From Hyphomicrobiales bacterium (GTDB lineage: Bacteria; Pseudomonadota; Alphaproteobacteria; Rhizobiales; Xanthobacteraceae), in contig PLTE01000180.1 of NCBI GenBank assembly GCA_003164375.1, positions 1 to 19,815 on the forward strand: DNA of 19,815 nt, written 5' to 3'. Shown piece after piece: positions 7,050 through 14,197 of the stretch (position 1 is the stretch's first letter; every line of letters begins with the position of its first letter). A model generated the notes under the pieces. It saw only the letters and a program-made list of their open reading frames with translations, was not told where the DNA came from and made no database searches. Both the position numbers and the translations under genes were made by a program.

Positions 7050-8522
7050 ATGGCTAAGTTGGCAAAAATTCCCCCCGGCGTCGGTCCGAGACACCCACAG
7101 GTCGTTGTCCTCGTGGGGGCTACCGGCGACCTGTCCCGGCGTAAGCTGTTGCCCGGCCTGTTTCACCTCTCACGCGCCGGGTTTATTCCGGGGTGCCGGA
7201 TCGTCGGCGTTTCGCTCGACCAGATCGACACCGAAGGCTTCCGCAAGATCGCGCGCGAGGCGCTCGATCAATTCTCCAGTCGGGCGGTGAAGGAGGCCGA
7301 CTGGTCAGCGTTCGCCGATACACTGGACTACGTACCGATTTCCGGCGGCGCTGTCGTCTTGAAGGCGGCGATAAAGGGAGCCGAGACGAAATTGGGCGGC
7401 GAAAGTCGTCGTTTGCATTATCTGAGCGTGCCGCCCAACGCCGCATTGTCGGCAGTGCGTTTGCTGGCAGACGCCGATCTCGTCGATCGTTCCCGGATCG
7501 TCATGGAAAAACCGTTCGGCACCGATCTGGCAAGCGCGGTGTCGCTGAACGCGAAGCTGCACGAGGTTTTCGCCGAAGATCAGATTTTTCGCATAGACCA
7601 CTTCCTGGGCAAGGAGCCGGCGCAGAACATTCTCGCGTTTCGTTTCGCCAACGGTTTGTTCGAGCCGATCTGGAACCGCAACTTCATCGACCATGTGCAG
7701 ATCGATGTTCCGGAGAAAATCGGTTTAGGCAAACGGGCCGCATTCTACGAGGCGACCGGGGCGTATCGCGACATGGTGGTGACCCACTTGTTCCAGATCC
7801 TCGCCTTCATGGCGATGGAACCACCGACATCCTTGGAGCCGGTACCGATCAGCGAGGAAAAAAACAAAGTCTTTCGCAGCATGTCGCCGATCGATCCGAA
7901 GAACGTCGTCCGCGGACAATACGCCGGATATCGGGCCGAGGACGGCGTCGATCCGGAGTCCGATACCGAAACCTTCATCGCCCTAAAGTGCGCGATCGAT
8001 AACTGGCGCTGGGCCGGCGTGCCGTTCTTTCTGCGCACCGGCAAGCAACTCGCGGAGGGCCAACGGATTATTTCGATCGCCTTCCGGGAGCCACCCAAGA
8101 GCATGTTTCCCGTGGGTTCAGGTGTCGGCGCGCAAGGCCCCGACCATTTGACGTTCGATCTGGCCGACGCCTCGAAGATGTCGTTGTCGTTCTACGGCAA
8201 GCGCCCTGGCCCGGGTATGCGTCTCGACAAGCTGAGCTTGCAGTTCGCCATGCATGACACGGGCATGGCCGGCGATGTGCTCGAGGCCTATGAGCGCCTG
8301 ATCCTCGATGCGATGCGCGGCGATCACACGCTGTTTACGACCGCGGAGGGCATCGAACGGCTGTGGGAGGTGTCGACACCGCTGCTCGAAGCGCCGCCGC
8401 CGGTTCGGCTTTACCCGCCCGGCGGCTGGGGACCGAAATCGATCCATCAGCTTGTTGCCCCTCACGCCTGGCGACTACCGTTCGAGCGAGTCTGGCGTGA
8501 CCCCAACCCCGAAGGCCACTGA
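7050..8522 (+). CDS. zwf: Glucose-6-phosphate 1-dehydrogenase
   Basis: A 490-residue enzyme of normal length. It oxidises glucose-6-phosphate to 6-phosphogluconolactone with NADP, feeding the pentose phosphate or Entner-Doudoroff route. The dinucleotide-binding motif GATGDLSRRKLLPGLFHL is at 23-40, EKPFGTDL at 153-160, and the substrate-binding RIDHFLGKEPAQNI at 181-194. The catalytic histidine is His246 in YRDMVVTHLFQ, where most family members read DM-x-QNH, so the residues just before it are a variant. The start is taken at the ATG at 7050; the ribosome-binding site is weak. pgl, edd and gnd, common partners, are not in the window. It sits 61 bases after the hydroxyacid dehydrogenase and 25 before the M24 gene. 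Confidence 0.94.
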   Translation: MAKLAKIPPGVGPRHPQVVVLVGATGDLSRRKLLPGLFHLSRAGFIPGCRIVGVSLDQIDTEGFRKIAREALDQFSSRAVKEADWSAFADTLDYVPISGGAVVLKAAIKGAETKLGGESRRLHYLSVPPNAALSAVRLLADADLVDRSRIVMEKPFGTDLASAVSLNAKLHEVFAEDQIFRIDHFLGKEPAQNILAFRFANGLFEPIWNRNFIDHVQIDVPEKIGLGKRAAFYEATGAYRDMVVTHLFQILAFMAMEPPTSLEPVPISEEKNKVFRSMSPIDPKNVVRGQYAGYRAEDGVDPESDTETFIALKCAIDNWRWAGVPFFLRTGKQLAEGQRIISIAFREPPKSMFPVGSGVGAQGPDHLTFDLADASKMSLSFYGKRPGPGMRLDKLSLQFAMHDTGMAGDVLEAYERLILDAMRGDHTLFTTAEGIERLWEVSTPLLEAPPPVRLYPPGGWGPKSIHQLVAPHAWRLPFERVWRDPNPEGH

Positions 8523-8547
8523 TGGTAGGGCCCCAGGAGAAGTGACG

Positions 8548-9750
8548 ATGGAACAGCTTTCCGAACGGCTGCAGACGCCGATCTCCACGGCCGAGTTGGA
8601 CCGGCGCTGGGCCGCGGTGCGCTCAGCGATGGAGCGCGACAAGATCGACGTGCTGTTGATGCAGAACAACAGCGATCAGATGGGCGGCTACGTCAAATAT
8701 TTCACCGATCTGCCGGCGACCAACGGCTATCCGCTCACCGTGGTGTTCCCGCGCGACGATCTGATGACGCTGGTGAGCCAGGGTCCGTTCGGCGGCGTGC
8801 ATAATCTCAACGGTAATAGCGACGGCGTCCGCCGCGGCGTCAAGCAATGGCTGACCACGCCGAGCTATGCCTCGTGTCATTACACGGCGAGCTACGATCC
8901 CGAGCTCGCGTCGCAGGCGCTGGCGCCCTATGCCGGCGGCACCATCGGGCTAGTCGGCACCTATCAGATGTCGTTTGCCATGGTGGATTACTTACAGAAA
9001 GGCCGCTTCTCCAACACGCGCTTCGTCGACGCAAGCGACCTCGTCGACCGCATCAAGGTGATCAAAAGCGCCGAGGAGCAGGACTTGGTGCGGCGCGCCG
9101 CCGCCATGCAGGATGGCGCGATGCGTGCGGCCTTTGCTGCGATCGAACCCGGCTTGCGCGATCGCGATATCGCGGCGATCGCACAGAGCTACAGCCAGCG
9201 CCACGGCAGCGAGCACGGCATTTATCTGTGCGCTTCGATGCCGGCGGACAAACCGGCGCAGTTTGCCGGCCACCATTACCAGAACCGCGTCATCAAAGAG
9301 GGCGACGTCTTCACGCTCCTGGTCGAGGATGCCGGGCCCGGCGGCATGTATACCGAGCTCGGCCGCACCGCCGTGGTCGGCAAGGCCTCGCAGCAGCTGA
9401 AGGACGAATTCGCCTTTACGCTCGAAGCGCGCAAATTCAATCTCGGGCTCTTGAAGCCCGGCACGCCCTGCAAGGAGATTTTCGCGGCCTATAACGACTT
9501 CATGCGCAAGAACGGCCGGCCGGAGGAAAAGCGGCTGCATTGCCACGGCCAGGGCTACGATCTGGTCGAGCGGCCGCTGATCCGCAACGACGAGCCGATG
9601 GCGATTGAAAAGGACATGAACATCGTCGTGCATCCGACCTATATCCGCGGCCCGATGTTTTCCTGGGTGTGCGACAATTATCTGATCGGCGCGGACGGCC
9701 CGGGCGAACGGCTGCACCGTTTCCCCGAAGCGCTTACCGAGCTAGGCTGA
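8548..9750 (+). CDS. M24-fold hydrolase (creatinase/aminopeptidase P-like) lacking the usual metal ligands
   Basis: A 400-residue protein with the two-domain layout of creatinase and aminopeptidase P: an N-terminal creatinase-like domain (about 15-165) and a C-terminal pita-bread domain (about 172-395, beginning VIKSAEEQDLVRRAA). The ATG is chosen because a CAGGAGA ribosome-binding site lies 7 bases upstream. The five M24 metal ligands (Asp, Asp, His, Glu, Glu) are largely replaced. The first Asp site reads VEDAGPGG (259-266), the second is Glu270 in TELGRT, His333 in CHGQG remains, the first Glu is His362 in VVHPTYI, and the last is Asp376. Histidines 242-243 (FAGHHYQ) fall where the conserved M24 active-site histidine lies. 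Creatinase is the precedent for a metal-free M24 amidinohydrolase, so C-N hydrolysis of a small molecule is more likely than peptidase activity. The substrate is unknown. Confidence 0.82.
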   Translation: MEQLSERLQTPISTAELDRRWAAVRSAMERDKIDVLLMQNNSDQMGGYVKYFTDLPATNGYPLTVVFPRDDLMTLVSQGPFGGVHNLNGNSDGVRRGVKQWLTTPSYASCHYTASYDPELASQALAPYAGGTIGLVGTYQMSFAMVDYLQKGRFSNTRFVDASDLVDRIKVIKSAEEQDLVRRAAAMQDGAMRAAFAAIEPGLRDRDIAAIAQSYSQRHGSEHGIYLCASMPADKPAQFAGHHYQNRVIKEGDVFTLLVEDAGPGGMYTELGRTAVVGKASQQLKDEFAFTLEARKFNLGLLKPGTPCKEIFAAYNDFMRKNGRPEEKRLHCHGQGYDLVERPLIRNDEPMAIEKDMNIVVHPTYIRGPMFSWVCDNYLIGADGPGERLHRFPEALTELG

Positions 9751-9798
9751 TTCTGCTTCAACCGTTGCGCGCGCCGTCTTTGAGGGAGGGAAATGCCC

Positions 9799-10776
9799 AT
9801 GAAAGAGCGAGTGGGCACGGCGCTGGCCGCGGCGTTGATTGTTTGCAGCCTGGCCTCTTCCTCAAACGCTTTTCCGGAACGCCCGCTGACCATGGTCGTT
9901 CCGTTCGCCGCAGGCGGCCCGGCCGACCTGCTCGGCCGCGTCGTCGCCAGCCGCATGAGCGAGATACTGAATCAGCCGGTCGTGGTGGAGAACATCAACG
10001 GCTCAGGCGGGATGGCCGGCGCGGCGCGCGTCGCCAATGCCGATCCCGACGGCTATCAATTCGTTCTCGGCACCGTCGGCACCCACGCCCAGGGGCAAAC
10101 CCTCTACAAGCACCCGCTTTACGATGCCGTGACCGATTTCACGCCGGTTGTTCTCATCGCCGAAGTTCCGCTGGTGTTGCTCGCGCGCAAGGATCTGCCG
10201 GTCAAAGATTTCAAGGAGTTCGTCGGCTACGCCCGGGCGAACCAGGCAAAGCTGCAATTCGGCTCAGCCGGCGCCGGCTCGGCCTCACATCTCGGCTGCG
10301 TGCTCCTGAATTATGTCATCGGCGTCAGCGTCACGCACGTGCCCTATCGCGGCACGGCCCCGGCGCTGCAGGACCTGCAGGGCGGCCGCATCGACTATCT
10401 GTGCGACCTGATCCTGTCGGCAAAACCGCAAATCGAAGGCGACACCGTCAAGGGGTTGGCCAATCTCGACAGCAAGCGCTCGCCGGCTCTGCCCGACCTG
10501 CCGACGGCAGTCGAGCAGGGCAGCCCCGATCTGATCGCCTATACTTGGTTTGCGCTTTTCCTGCCGAAACACGCGCCCGAGCCGATCGTGAAAAAGCTTC
10601 ATGACGCCGCGCTCGAAGCCATGCACACCGACACGGTGCGCGACCGGTTGACCGGCCTCGGCGCCGAGGTCGTCTCCGATCAGGAGGCGACGCCGCAATA
10701 TCTCGGTCATCTGGTCAAGAGCGAGATCGATAAATGGGCGGCGCCGATCAAAGCCAGCGGCGTCAGCGTCGAGTAA
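9799..10776 (+). CDS. Bug/TctC-family periplasmic solute-binding protein, copy 1
   Basis: A 325-residue tripartite tricarboxylate transporter receptor (Bug family), which binds carboxylates in the periplasm. The signal peptide covers about 1-24 (KERV, hydrophobic core ALAAALIVCSLA, cleavage after SSSNA). The family pattern VVPFAAGGPADLLGRVVASRM follows directly, then NINGSGGMAGAARVANADPDGY and THVPYRGTAPALQDLQGGR. The ATG at 9799 is preferred over the one at 9793 because GGGAGGG (9784-9790) is 8 bases from it but only 2 from the upstream ATG. It lies 48 bases after the M24 gene. No tctA or tctB membrane subunits are in the window, so this is an orphan receptor, as is common for this expanded family. 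Confidence 0.92.
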   Translation: MKERVGTALAAALIVCSLASSSNAFPERPLTMVVPFAAGGPADLLGRVVASRMSEILNQPVVVENINGSGGMAGAARVANADPDGYQFVLGTVGTHAQGQTLYKHPLYDAVTDFTPVVLIAEVPLVLLARKDLPVKDFKEFVGYARANQAKLQFGSAGAGSASHLGCVLLNYVIGVSVTHVPYRGTAPALQDLQGGRIDYLCDLILSAKPQIEGDTVKGLANLDSKRSPALPDLPTAVEQGSPDLIAYTWFALFLPKHAPEPIVKKLHDAALEAMHTDTVRDRLTGLGAEVVSDQEATPQYLGHLVKSEIDKWAAPIKASGVSVE

Positions 10777-10872
10777 GCCATTACCGTCAACGCCCGGCCC
10801 ATTGCGGCGAACGGTCGAATTGACTGCGCCGGGCAGGCAATGCAGCACTGAGGCAACGGAGGAAACGACCCA

Positions 10873-11862
10873 ATGAAGAAGAAATCGAAATACAAATCAT
10901 TCGCCGCGCTTTTCGCTGTCACGCTCGCCTTTGCGCTTCCGGCGCGCGCCGAAGATTTCCCCAGCCGAACGATGACGATGGTCATCCCATTCGCCGCCGG
11001 CGGACCGACCGACATCCTCGGCCGCGTCGTCGCCAACCGCATGGGCGAAGTGTTGGGCCAGAGCGTCATCGTCGAGAACGTCGCCGGCGCCGGCGGCATG
11101 ACCGGCTCGGCGCGCGTCGCCAATGCCACGCCCGACGGCTATCAGTTCGTGCTCGGCACCGTCGGCACCCACGCGCAGGGCCAGACGCTCTATAAGAATC
11201 CGCTCTACAACGCCGTGACCGATTTCACGCCGGTCATTCTGATCGCCAACGTGCCGATCGTGCTGGAGACGCGCAAGGACCTGCCGGTCAACACGTTTAC
11301 GGAATTCGTCGCCTATACCAAAGAGCATCAGGCGCAGATGCAGTTCGCCTCGGCCGGCACCGGTTCGGCAGTGCATCTCGGCTGCGTGCTCCTCAACTAC
11401 GTGATCGGCGTCAATGTTACGCACGTGCCCTATCGCGGCTCGGCGCCGGCGCTGCAGGACCTCGAAGCCGGCCGGGACGACTACATGTGCGACATCATCA
11501 CCACGGCCAAGCCGCCGATCGATGCAGGCGCGCTCAAGGGCCTTGCGATCTTCGACGACAAACGTTCGCCGGCGCTGCCCAACGTGCCTACCGCGGCCGA
11601 GCAAGGCACCCCCAATCTCATCGCCTATACCTGGAACGCGATCTTCCTGCCGAAGAACACACCGGAGCCGATCGTGAAAAAGCTTCACGACGCGGCGCTT
11701 GAGGCCATGCATACGCAGGCGGTGCGCGACCGGCTGACGAGCTTCGGTGCCGCAATCGTCCCCGATGCCGATGCGACGCCGCAACATTTGAGCGATCTGG
11801 TCAAAAGCGAGATCGCCAAATGGGCGGTGCCAATCAAAGCCGCCGGCGTCACGGTGGAATGA
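10873..11862 (+). CDS. Bug/TctC-family periplasmic solute-binding protein, copy 2
   Basis: A 329-residue paralogue of the gene before it, clearly from a tandem duplication. Long runs are shared (VLGTVGTHAQGQTLYK, LGCVLLNYVIGV, THVPYRG, EPIVKKLHDAALEAMHT). The signal peptide is different: a basic start (KKKSKYKS), hydrophobic AALFAVTLAFALP and cleavage after ARA. A CGGAGGA ribosome-binding site precedes the ATG. The two copies differ in residues likely to affect ligand choice, for example ARKDLPVKDF against TRKDLPVNTF and GGRIDYLCD against AGRDDYMCD. They may therefore bind related but different carboxylates. No TctAB partner is present in the window. Confidence 0.92.
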   Translation: MKKKSKYKSFAALFAVTLAFALPARAEDFPSRTMTMVIPFAAGGPTDILGRVVANRMGEVLGQSVIVENVAGAGGMTGSARVANATPDGYQFVLGTVGTHAQGQTLYKNPLYNAVTDFTPVILIANVPIVLETRKDLPVNTFTEFVAYTKEHQAQMQFASAGTGSAVHLGCVLLNYVIGVNVTHVPYRGSAPALQDLEAGRDDYMCDIITTAKPPIDAGALKGLAIFDDKRSPALPNVPTAAEQGTPNLIAYTWNAIFLPKNTPEPIVKKLHDAALEAMHTQAVRDRLTSFGAAIVPDADATPQHLSDLVKSEIAKWAVPIKAAGVTVE

Positions 11863-11871
11863 CGGTCGCTC

Positions 11872-11888
11872 CGGGCTCGCTCAGCCCG
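11872..11888. terminator. Possible hairpin terminator between converging genes
   Basis: CGGGCT-CGCTC-AGCCCG is a perfect 6-bp stem 10 bases after the second receptor gene's stop, with a short T run (11899-11903) 10 bases further on. It also overlaps the stop of the converging small gene. The distance to the T run makes it a weak candidate. Confidence 0.35.
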
Positions 11889-12096
11889 CCCGGAAATAAT
11901 TTTTCGGCCACAGCGCTCGCAACGTCGCGATGACCTTGGCCATCTTGCCAAGCTCGGCTCTGACCACGTCCAAAGCGCGCCAAATTCCGTCGAGGTCTGA
12001 GGTCAGCGCATTTTGCGAAGCCTGAATCCGCATCATATTTTGCCGCAAGAATTCGAGCTTTTCATAATTGTTCATGTTATCCCATGAGGGAGTCAT
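11881..12096 (-). CDS. Small predicted coiled-coil protein, unknown function
   Basis: A 71-residue protein, acidic-to-basic and helix-rich, with heptad-like hydrophobic spacing (YEKLEFLRQNMMRIQASQNAL, then LDGIWRALDVVRAELGKMAKVI). There is no signal peptide or membrane segment. Translation could start at the ATG at 12096 or at the in-frame ATG at 12075 (MNNYEKLEF); neither has a strong ribosome-binding site. I do not recognise the family. It points against the receptor genes and ends right after them. The protein-like composition and absence of a better overlapping frame favour a real gene, but this is uncertain. Confidence 0.5.
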   Translation of the reverse strand: MTPSWDNMNNYEKLEFLRQNMMRIQASQNALTSDLDGIWRALDVVRAELGKMAKVIATLRALWPKNYFRAG

Positions 12097-12498
12097 GCAG
12101 TTCCACTCCAGCGCCTAACGAACGTCGCGGCGCAATCCTGTTGATGCTTGACCAGCGTCACACCAACGACTTGTTCGACCTTACCACTATACCTGATTCG
12201 TCTGCGGAATCTGAAGGCTGACCAACACCTGGGAAGGCTGCCTGCGGGATCGCCCATAGACGCGATGGCCAGATCGCTCGGTCCGCTATCCCGTAGCTGC
12301 AGGCATCGGCCGGCGAGTGATACGGCCACGCGCTGGTTAACAGCGCCGCTTTTCGTCCGCTATTTGCGCTAAAAAATCCCCAATTACGTCACCGTGAGGC
12401 CACGCCGGCTGTGCCCTATGCGCCGCTGGAGCATGATCTTTTCTGAAAACCGGAGTCTGCTTTTCCAGATCATGCTCGGTTCAGTAACGGAGGACGCA
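12097..12498. other. 400-bp gene-poor spacer
   Basis: No convincing coding frame or RNA gene was found. Short frames on both strands here have no ribosome-binding site and read as Arg/Ser-rich noise. The stretch contains the GAGCATGATC palindromic repeat at 12429-12477 and, at its right end, the ribosome-binding site of the next gene. Around 12371 there is an A6 run (T6 on the minus strand) without a clear stem. Confidence 0.5.
12429..12477. repeat. GAGCATGATC-type palindromic intergenic repeat of Rhizobiales
   Basis: Perfect 11-base arms GAGCATGATCT (12429-12439) and AGATCATGCTC (12467-12477) flank a 27-base centre containing TTTCTGAAAACCGG. From general knowledge this matches a palindromic element found in many copies between genes of Bradyrhizobium and related Rhizobiales. 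It ends 9 bases before the ribosome-binding site of the next gene, so it would form a large hairpin in that gene's leader or overlap its promoter. Confidence 0.85.
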
Positions 12499-13236
12499 AT
12501 GCTGAGTATTCGCATCGTCTCTGCGGCCGCCGGCGCGGCAATCGCTTTGCTGTTGGCAACAGGCTGGGCAACGGCGCAGACCGCCACAAATGAACAGCCC
12601 GGCAAGCCGCTGGCGCTGCTCGCGGGCTTGCGGCCGCCGCATGAGAGCAAGGTCCATGCGACCGCGTCGATTGTCCACACCAAAACAGCGGGCAGAACTA
12701 TCAAACAAACAGCCGCGAAACGATCGGCGGCAAAGCGGCCGACGCAATTGGCGCGGAAAAAATTCCACGAGATTGCGGCCGCGCCGTCGCAAGAACAGCC
12801 GCTGGCGCCAAGCGTCGCGCCGGCAAATAATCGGCCGGTCGCCGATGCCGCGCCGCGGGCGGATATGGCCACAGCGTCAGATATGGCCATGGCGGCGCCG
12901 CAGGCGGGCCTTGCCGAGGCCGCGCCACTGGACAGCGGGCTGAGCGCGATCGTGGTCGCGGGCGAGACGGTGCAAGTGGCCTCGCCGGACCAGGTCAACG
13001 ACATCGACCTTGCAGCCGACGACGGCAATCATGCGAACCTAACAACAGCGCCGAGCGAACGCACCGAGGTTAAGTCCATGTCACATGTGTTCGCAGCGCC
13101 GGTCCATGCCGACGCCAGTGCGGTCGGCAGCGCATCTTGGGTTGCACAAGTGCTGGCGGCGCTCGGCGGCGCGGTTGCCGCCGGTACGGTGGCCTGGTTT
13201 CTGATCGGCTTCGGACCGCAGCGCATGTATGGCTGA
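12499..13236 (+). CDS. Ala-rich exported or membrane-anchored protein, unknown function
   Basis: A 245-residue protein starting at an ATG with an ACGGAGGA ribosome-binding site 5 bases upstream. The N-terminus is a signal peptide or anchor (LSIRIVSAAAGAAIALLLATGWATAQ, 1-27). The middle is low-complexity: a basic stretch (about 55-95, AAKRSAAKRPTQLARKKF) and an Ala/Pro/Met-rich part with a near-repeat (ADMATASDMAMAAP). A C-terminal membrane helix spans about 215-238 (VAQVLAALGGAVAAGTVAWF), followed by GPQRMYG. Such proteins in Rhizobiales are usually hypothetical. The overall shape (export signal, flexible linker, terminal helix) suggests an envelope-spanning protein, but no enzymatic domain is visible. 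An opposite-strand 214-residue frame is judged a high-GC shadow. Confidence 0.7.
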   Translation: MLSIRIVSAAAGAAIALLLATGWATAQTATNEQPGKPLALLAGLRPPHESKVHATASIVHTKTAGRTIKQTAAKRSAAKRPTQLARKKFHEIAAAPSQEQPLAPSVAPANNRPVADAAPRADMATASDMAMAAPQAGLAEAAPLDSGLSAIVVAGETVQVASPDQVNDIDLAADDGNHANLTTAPSERTEVKSMSHVFAAPVHADASAVGSASWVAQVLAALGGAVAAGTVAWFLIGFGPQRMYG

Positions 13237-13320
13237 GCGGACGGCGAAAATAGCGGCTGGCGTGCCGTGGGTGCTAGGGCATGGACTCCTTAACGGTCTG
13301 GACTCGCTCCGCCCCGGCCT

Positions 13321-13365
13321 CAAGTCCGCTTTCGGGGGCGAAGCGGCCATGGATCGGCAGGCATG
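13321..13365 (-). repeat. Remnant of the 'PPKAD' Rhizobiales intergenic repeat
   Basis: Read on the minus strand from 13350 this spacer begins MAASPPKADL. The DNA carries the hairpin CCGCTT...AAGCGG (13326-13331 / 13341-13346, extendable by CG pairs). From general knowledge, short spurious peptides with PPKADI mark a very common non-coding repeat in Bradyrhizobium-type genomes. This looks like a diverged single copy, not a gene. The rest of 13237-13482 shows nothing recognisable. Confidence 0.5.
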
Positions 13366-13482
13366 ACCCGTTGGAACGGTCGAAAATGAACCGGAACAGT
13401 CACGCGACGCCGAGAGGCGTGCGCTACCACCCGGGCGGCTTGTCTGGCCAGCACGCGAAGCGCGCGGGTGCATCAATGACGG

Positions 13483-13992
13483 TCAAGGATGAGAAAGGGT
13501 GAAGCTCTTCTCCGCCAGAACGGTGCCGCCGTTTAGGAGCTGCAGCGTCCAAACGCCCGTCGGCCACTTCGAAGGATTCGAACCAATGACAAAAAATATA
13601 TTGTTGCCGGGACCGATCGTATAGGTAAAAGGTGCTTGGTCGCTGAGCTTGAGGGCTCCAGTGCTAATATCGGGTATTCCTGGCGATGGGTATTTAACCG
13701 CCTCCACAAGCTCGACGGTGGCGCCTTTCGGCGTGCCGAAGAGCGCGAACCCAAAGCCGAACTTCGTATTTGGAATCAACGTGATCTGATCGCTGTTGGT
13801 CGTCGGCGGGACGCCGCCTGATCCGATGTATCGTTCGCCGGTCGCGTTGTCGGCATCTTTCACCACCTTCGTTGTTGCGGTCAAATTGCCGTACCAGGTG
13901 ATCGTCGCTCCGGTGACATTGGCCTTCTGTGCAAAGGCGGGTTGGCCGGACGCAAGAAATGCGGTCAGCAGAAACAGGGATGTAAGTCGCAC
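13483..13992 (-). CDS. Secreted DUF3859-like protein
   Basis: A 169-residue exported protein. The signal peptide is RLTSLFLLTAFLASGQPAFAQ (cleavage after AFA, about residue 21). The mature part is predicted all-beta. It contains the run NTKFGFGFALFGTPKGATVE, then a proline-rich VKYPSPGIPD, and ends PTGVWTLQLLNGGTVLAEKSF. That order (NTKFGF..., ...P-G, ...P-G-W-T-L/F-x-L, G...LAEKSF) resembles the DUF3859 family of secreted proteins of unknown function; this is recognition by pattern only. The start is a GTG at 13992 placed right before the signal peptide, with a weak ribosome-binding site. There are no cysteines and no catalytic motif. It stands alone, with spacers of over 200 bases on both sides. 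Confidence 0.7.
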   Translation of the reverse strand: MRLTSLFLLTAFLASGQPAFAQKANVTGATITWYGNLTATTKVVKDADNATGERYIGSGGVPPTTNSDQITLIPNTKFGFGFALFGTPKGATVELVEAVKYPSPGIPDISTGALKLSDQAPFTYTIGPGNNIFFVIGSNPSKWPTGVWTLQLLNGGTVLAEKSFTLSHP

Positions 13993-14197
13993 GTGTGCTC
14001 TTGTCTAGCTGTGGCGTGAATTGCAAGAATGCTAGCTAGAATTTTACTTCTTTCCGGCTGTCCTGCAAGCGCACGGCAGCGAGTATTACACCACTCCAAT
14101 GTCGTTTATTGGCCCATCGCGTCATTTCGCGGCAAGGCGGCATTTCGGTCGGTTTCAGAGCGAGGCGGACATTGAGCGGGATTTATGAGTACACGGC
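13993..14197. other. Gene-free spacer with possible decayed repeat
   Basis: No gene is seen. The part 14093-14185 (AATGTCGTTTATTGGCCC, then GAGGCGGACATTGAGCGG) has the look of degraded rhizobial intergenic repeat sequence of the GCGGACATT type. This is low confidence and rests on resemblance only. Confidence 0.3.

Noticed and set aside
8308..8547. N-terminal extension of the M24 gene into zwf
   Set aside because: The extra 80 residues are Arg-rich out-of-frame zwf sequence, and the ATG at 8548 has a proper ribosome-binding site.
10897..11787. 296-residue frame opposite the second Bug receptor
   Set aside because: Arg/His/Gly-rich antisense shadow; a similar shadow occurs opposite the first copy because the two genes are paralogous.
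12384..13028. 214-residue frame opposite the Ala-rich protein
   Set aside because: Its Ala/Ser/Cys composition mirrors the opposite gene, it lacks a ribosome-binding site, and it runs through the palindromic repeat.
13081..13476. 131-residue minus-strand frame containing PPKAD
   Set aside because: The PPKAD peptide marks a non-coding rhizobial repeat and the frame overlaps the end of a better-supported gene.
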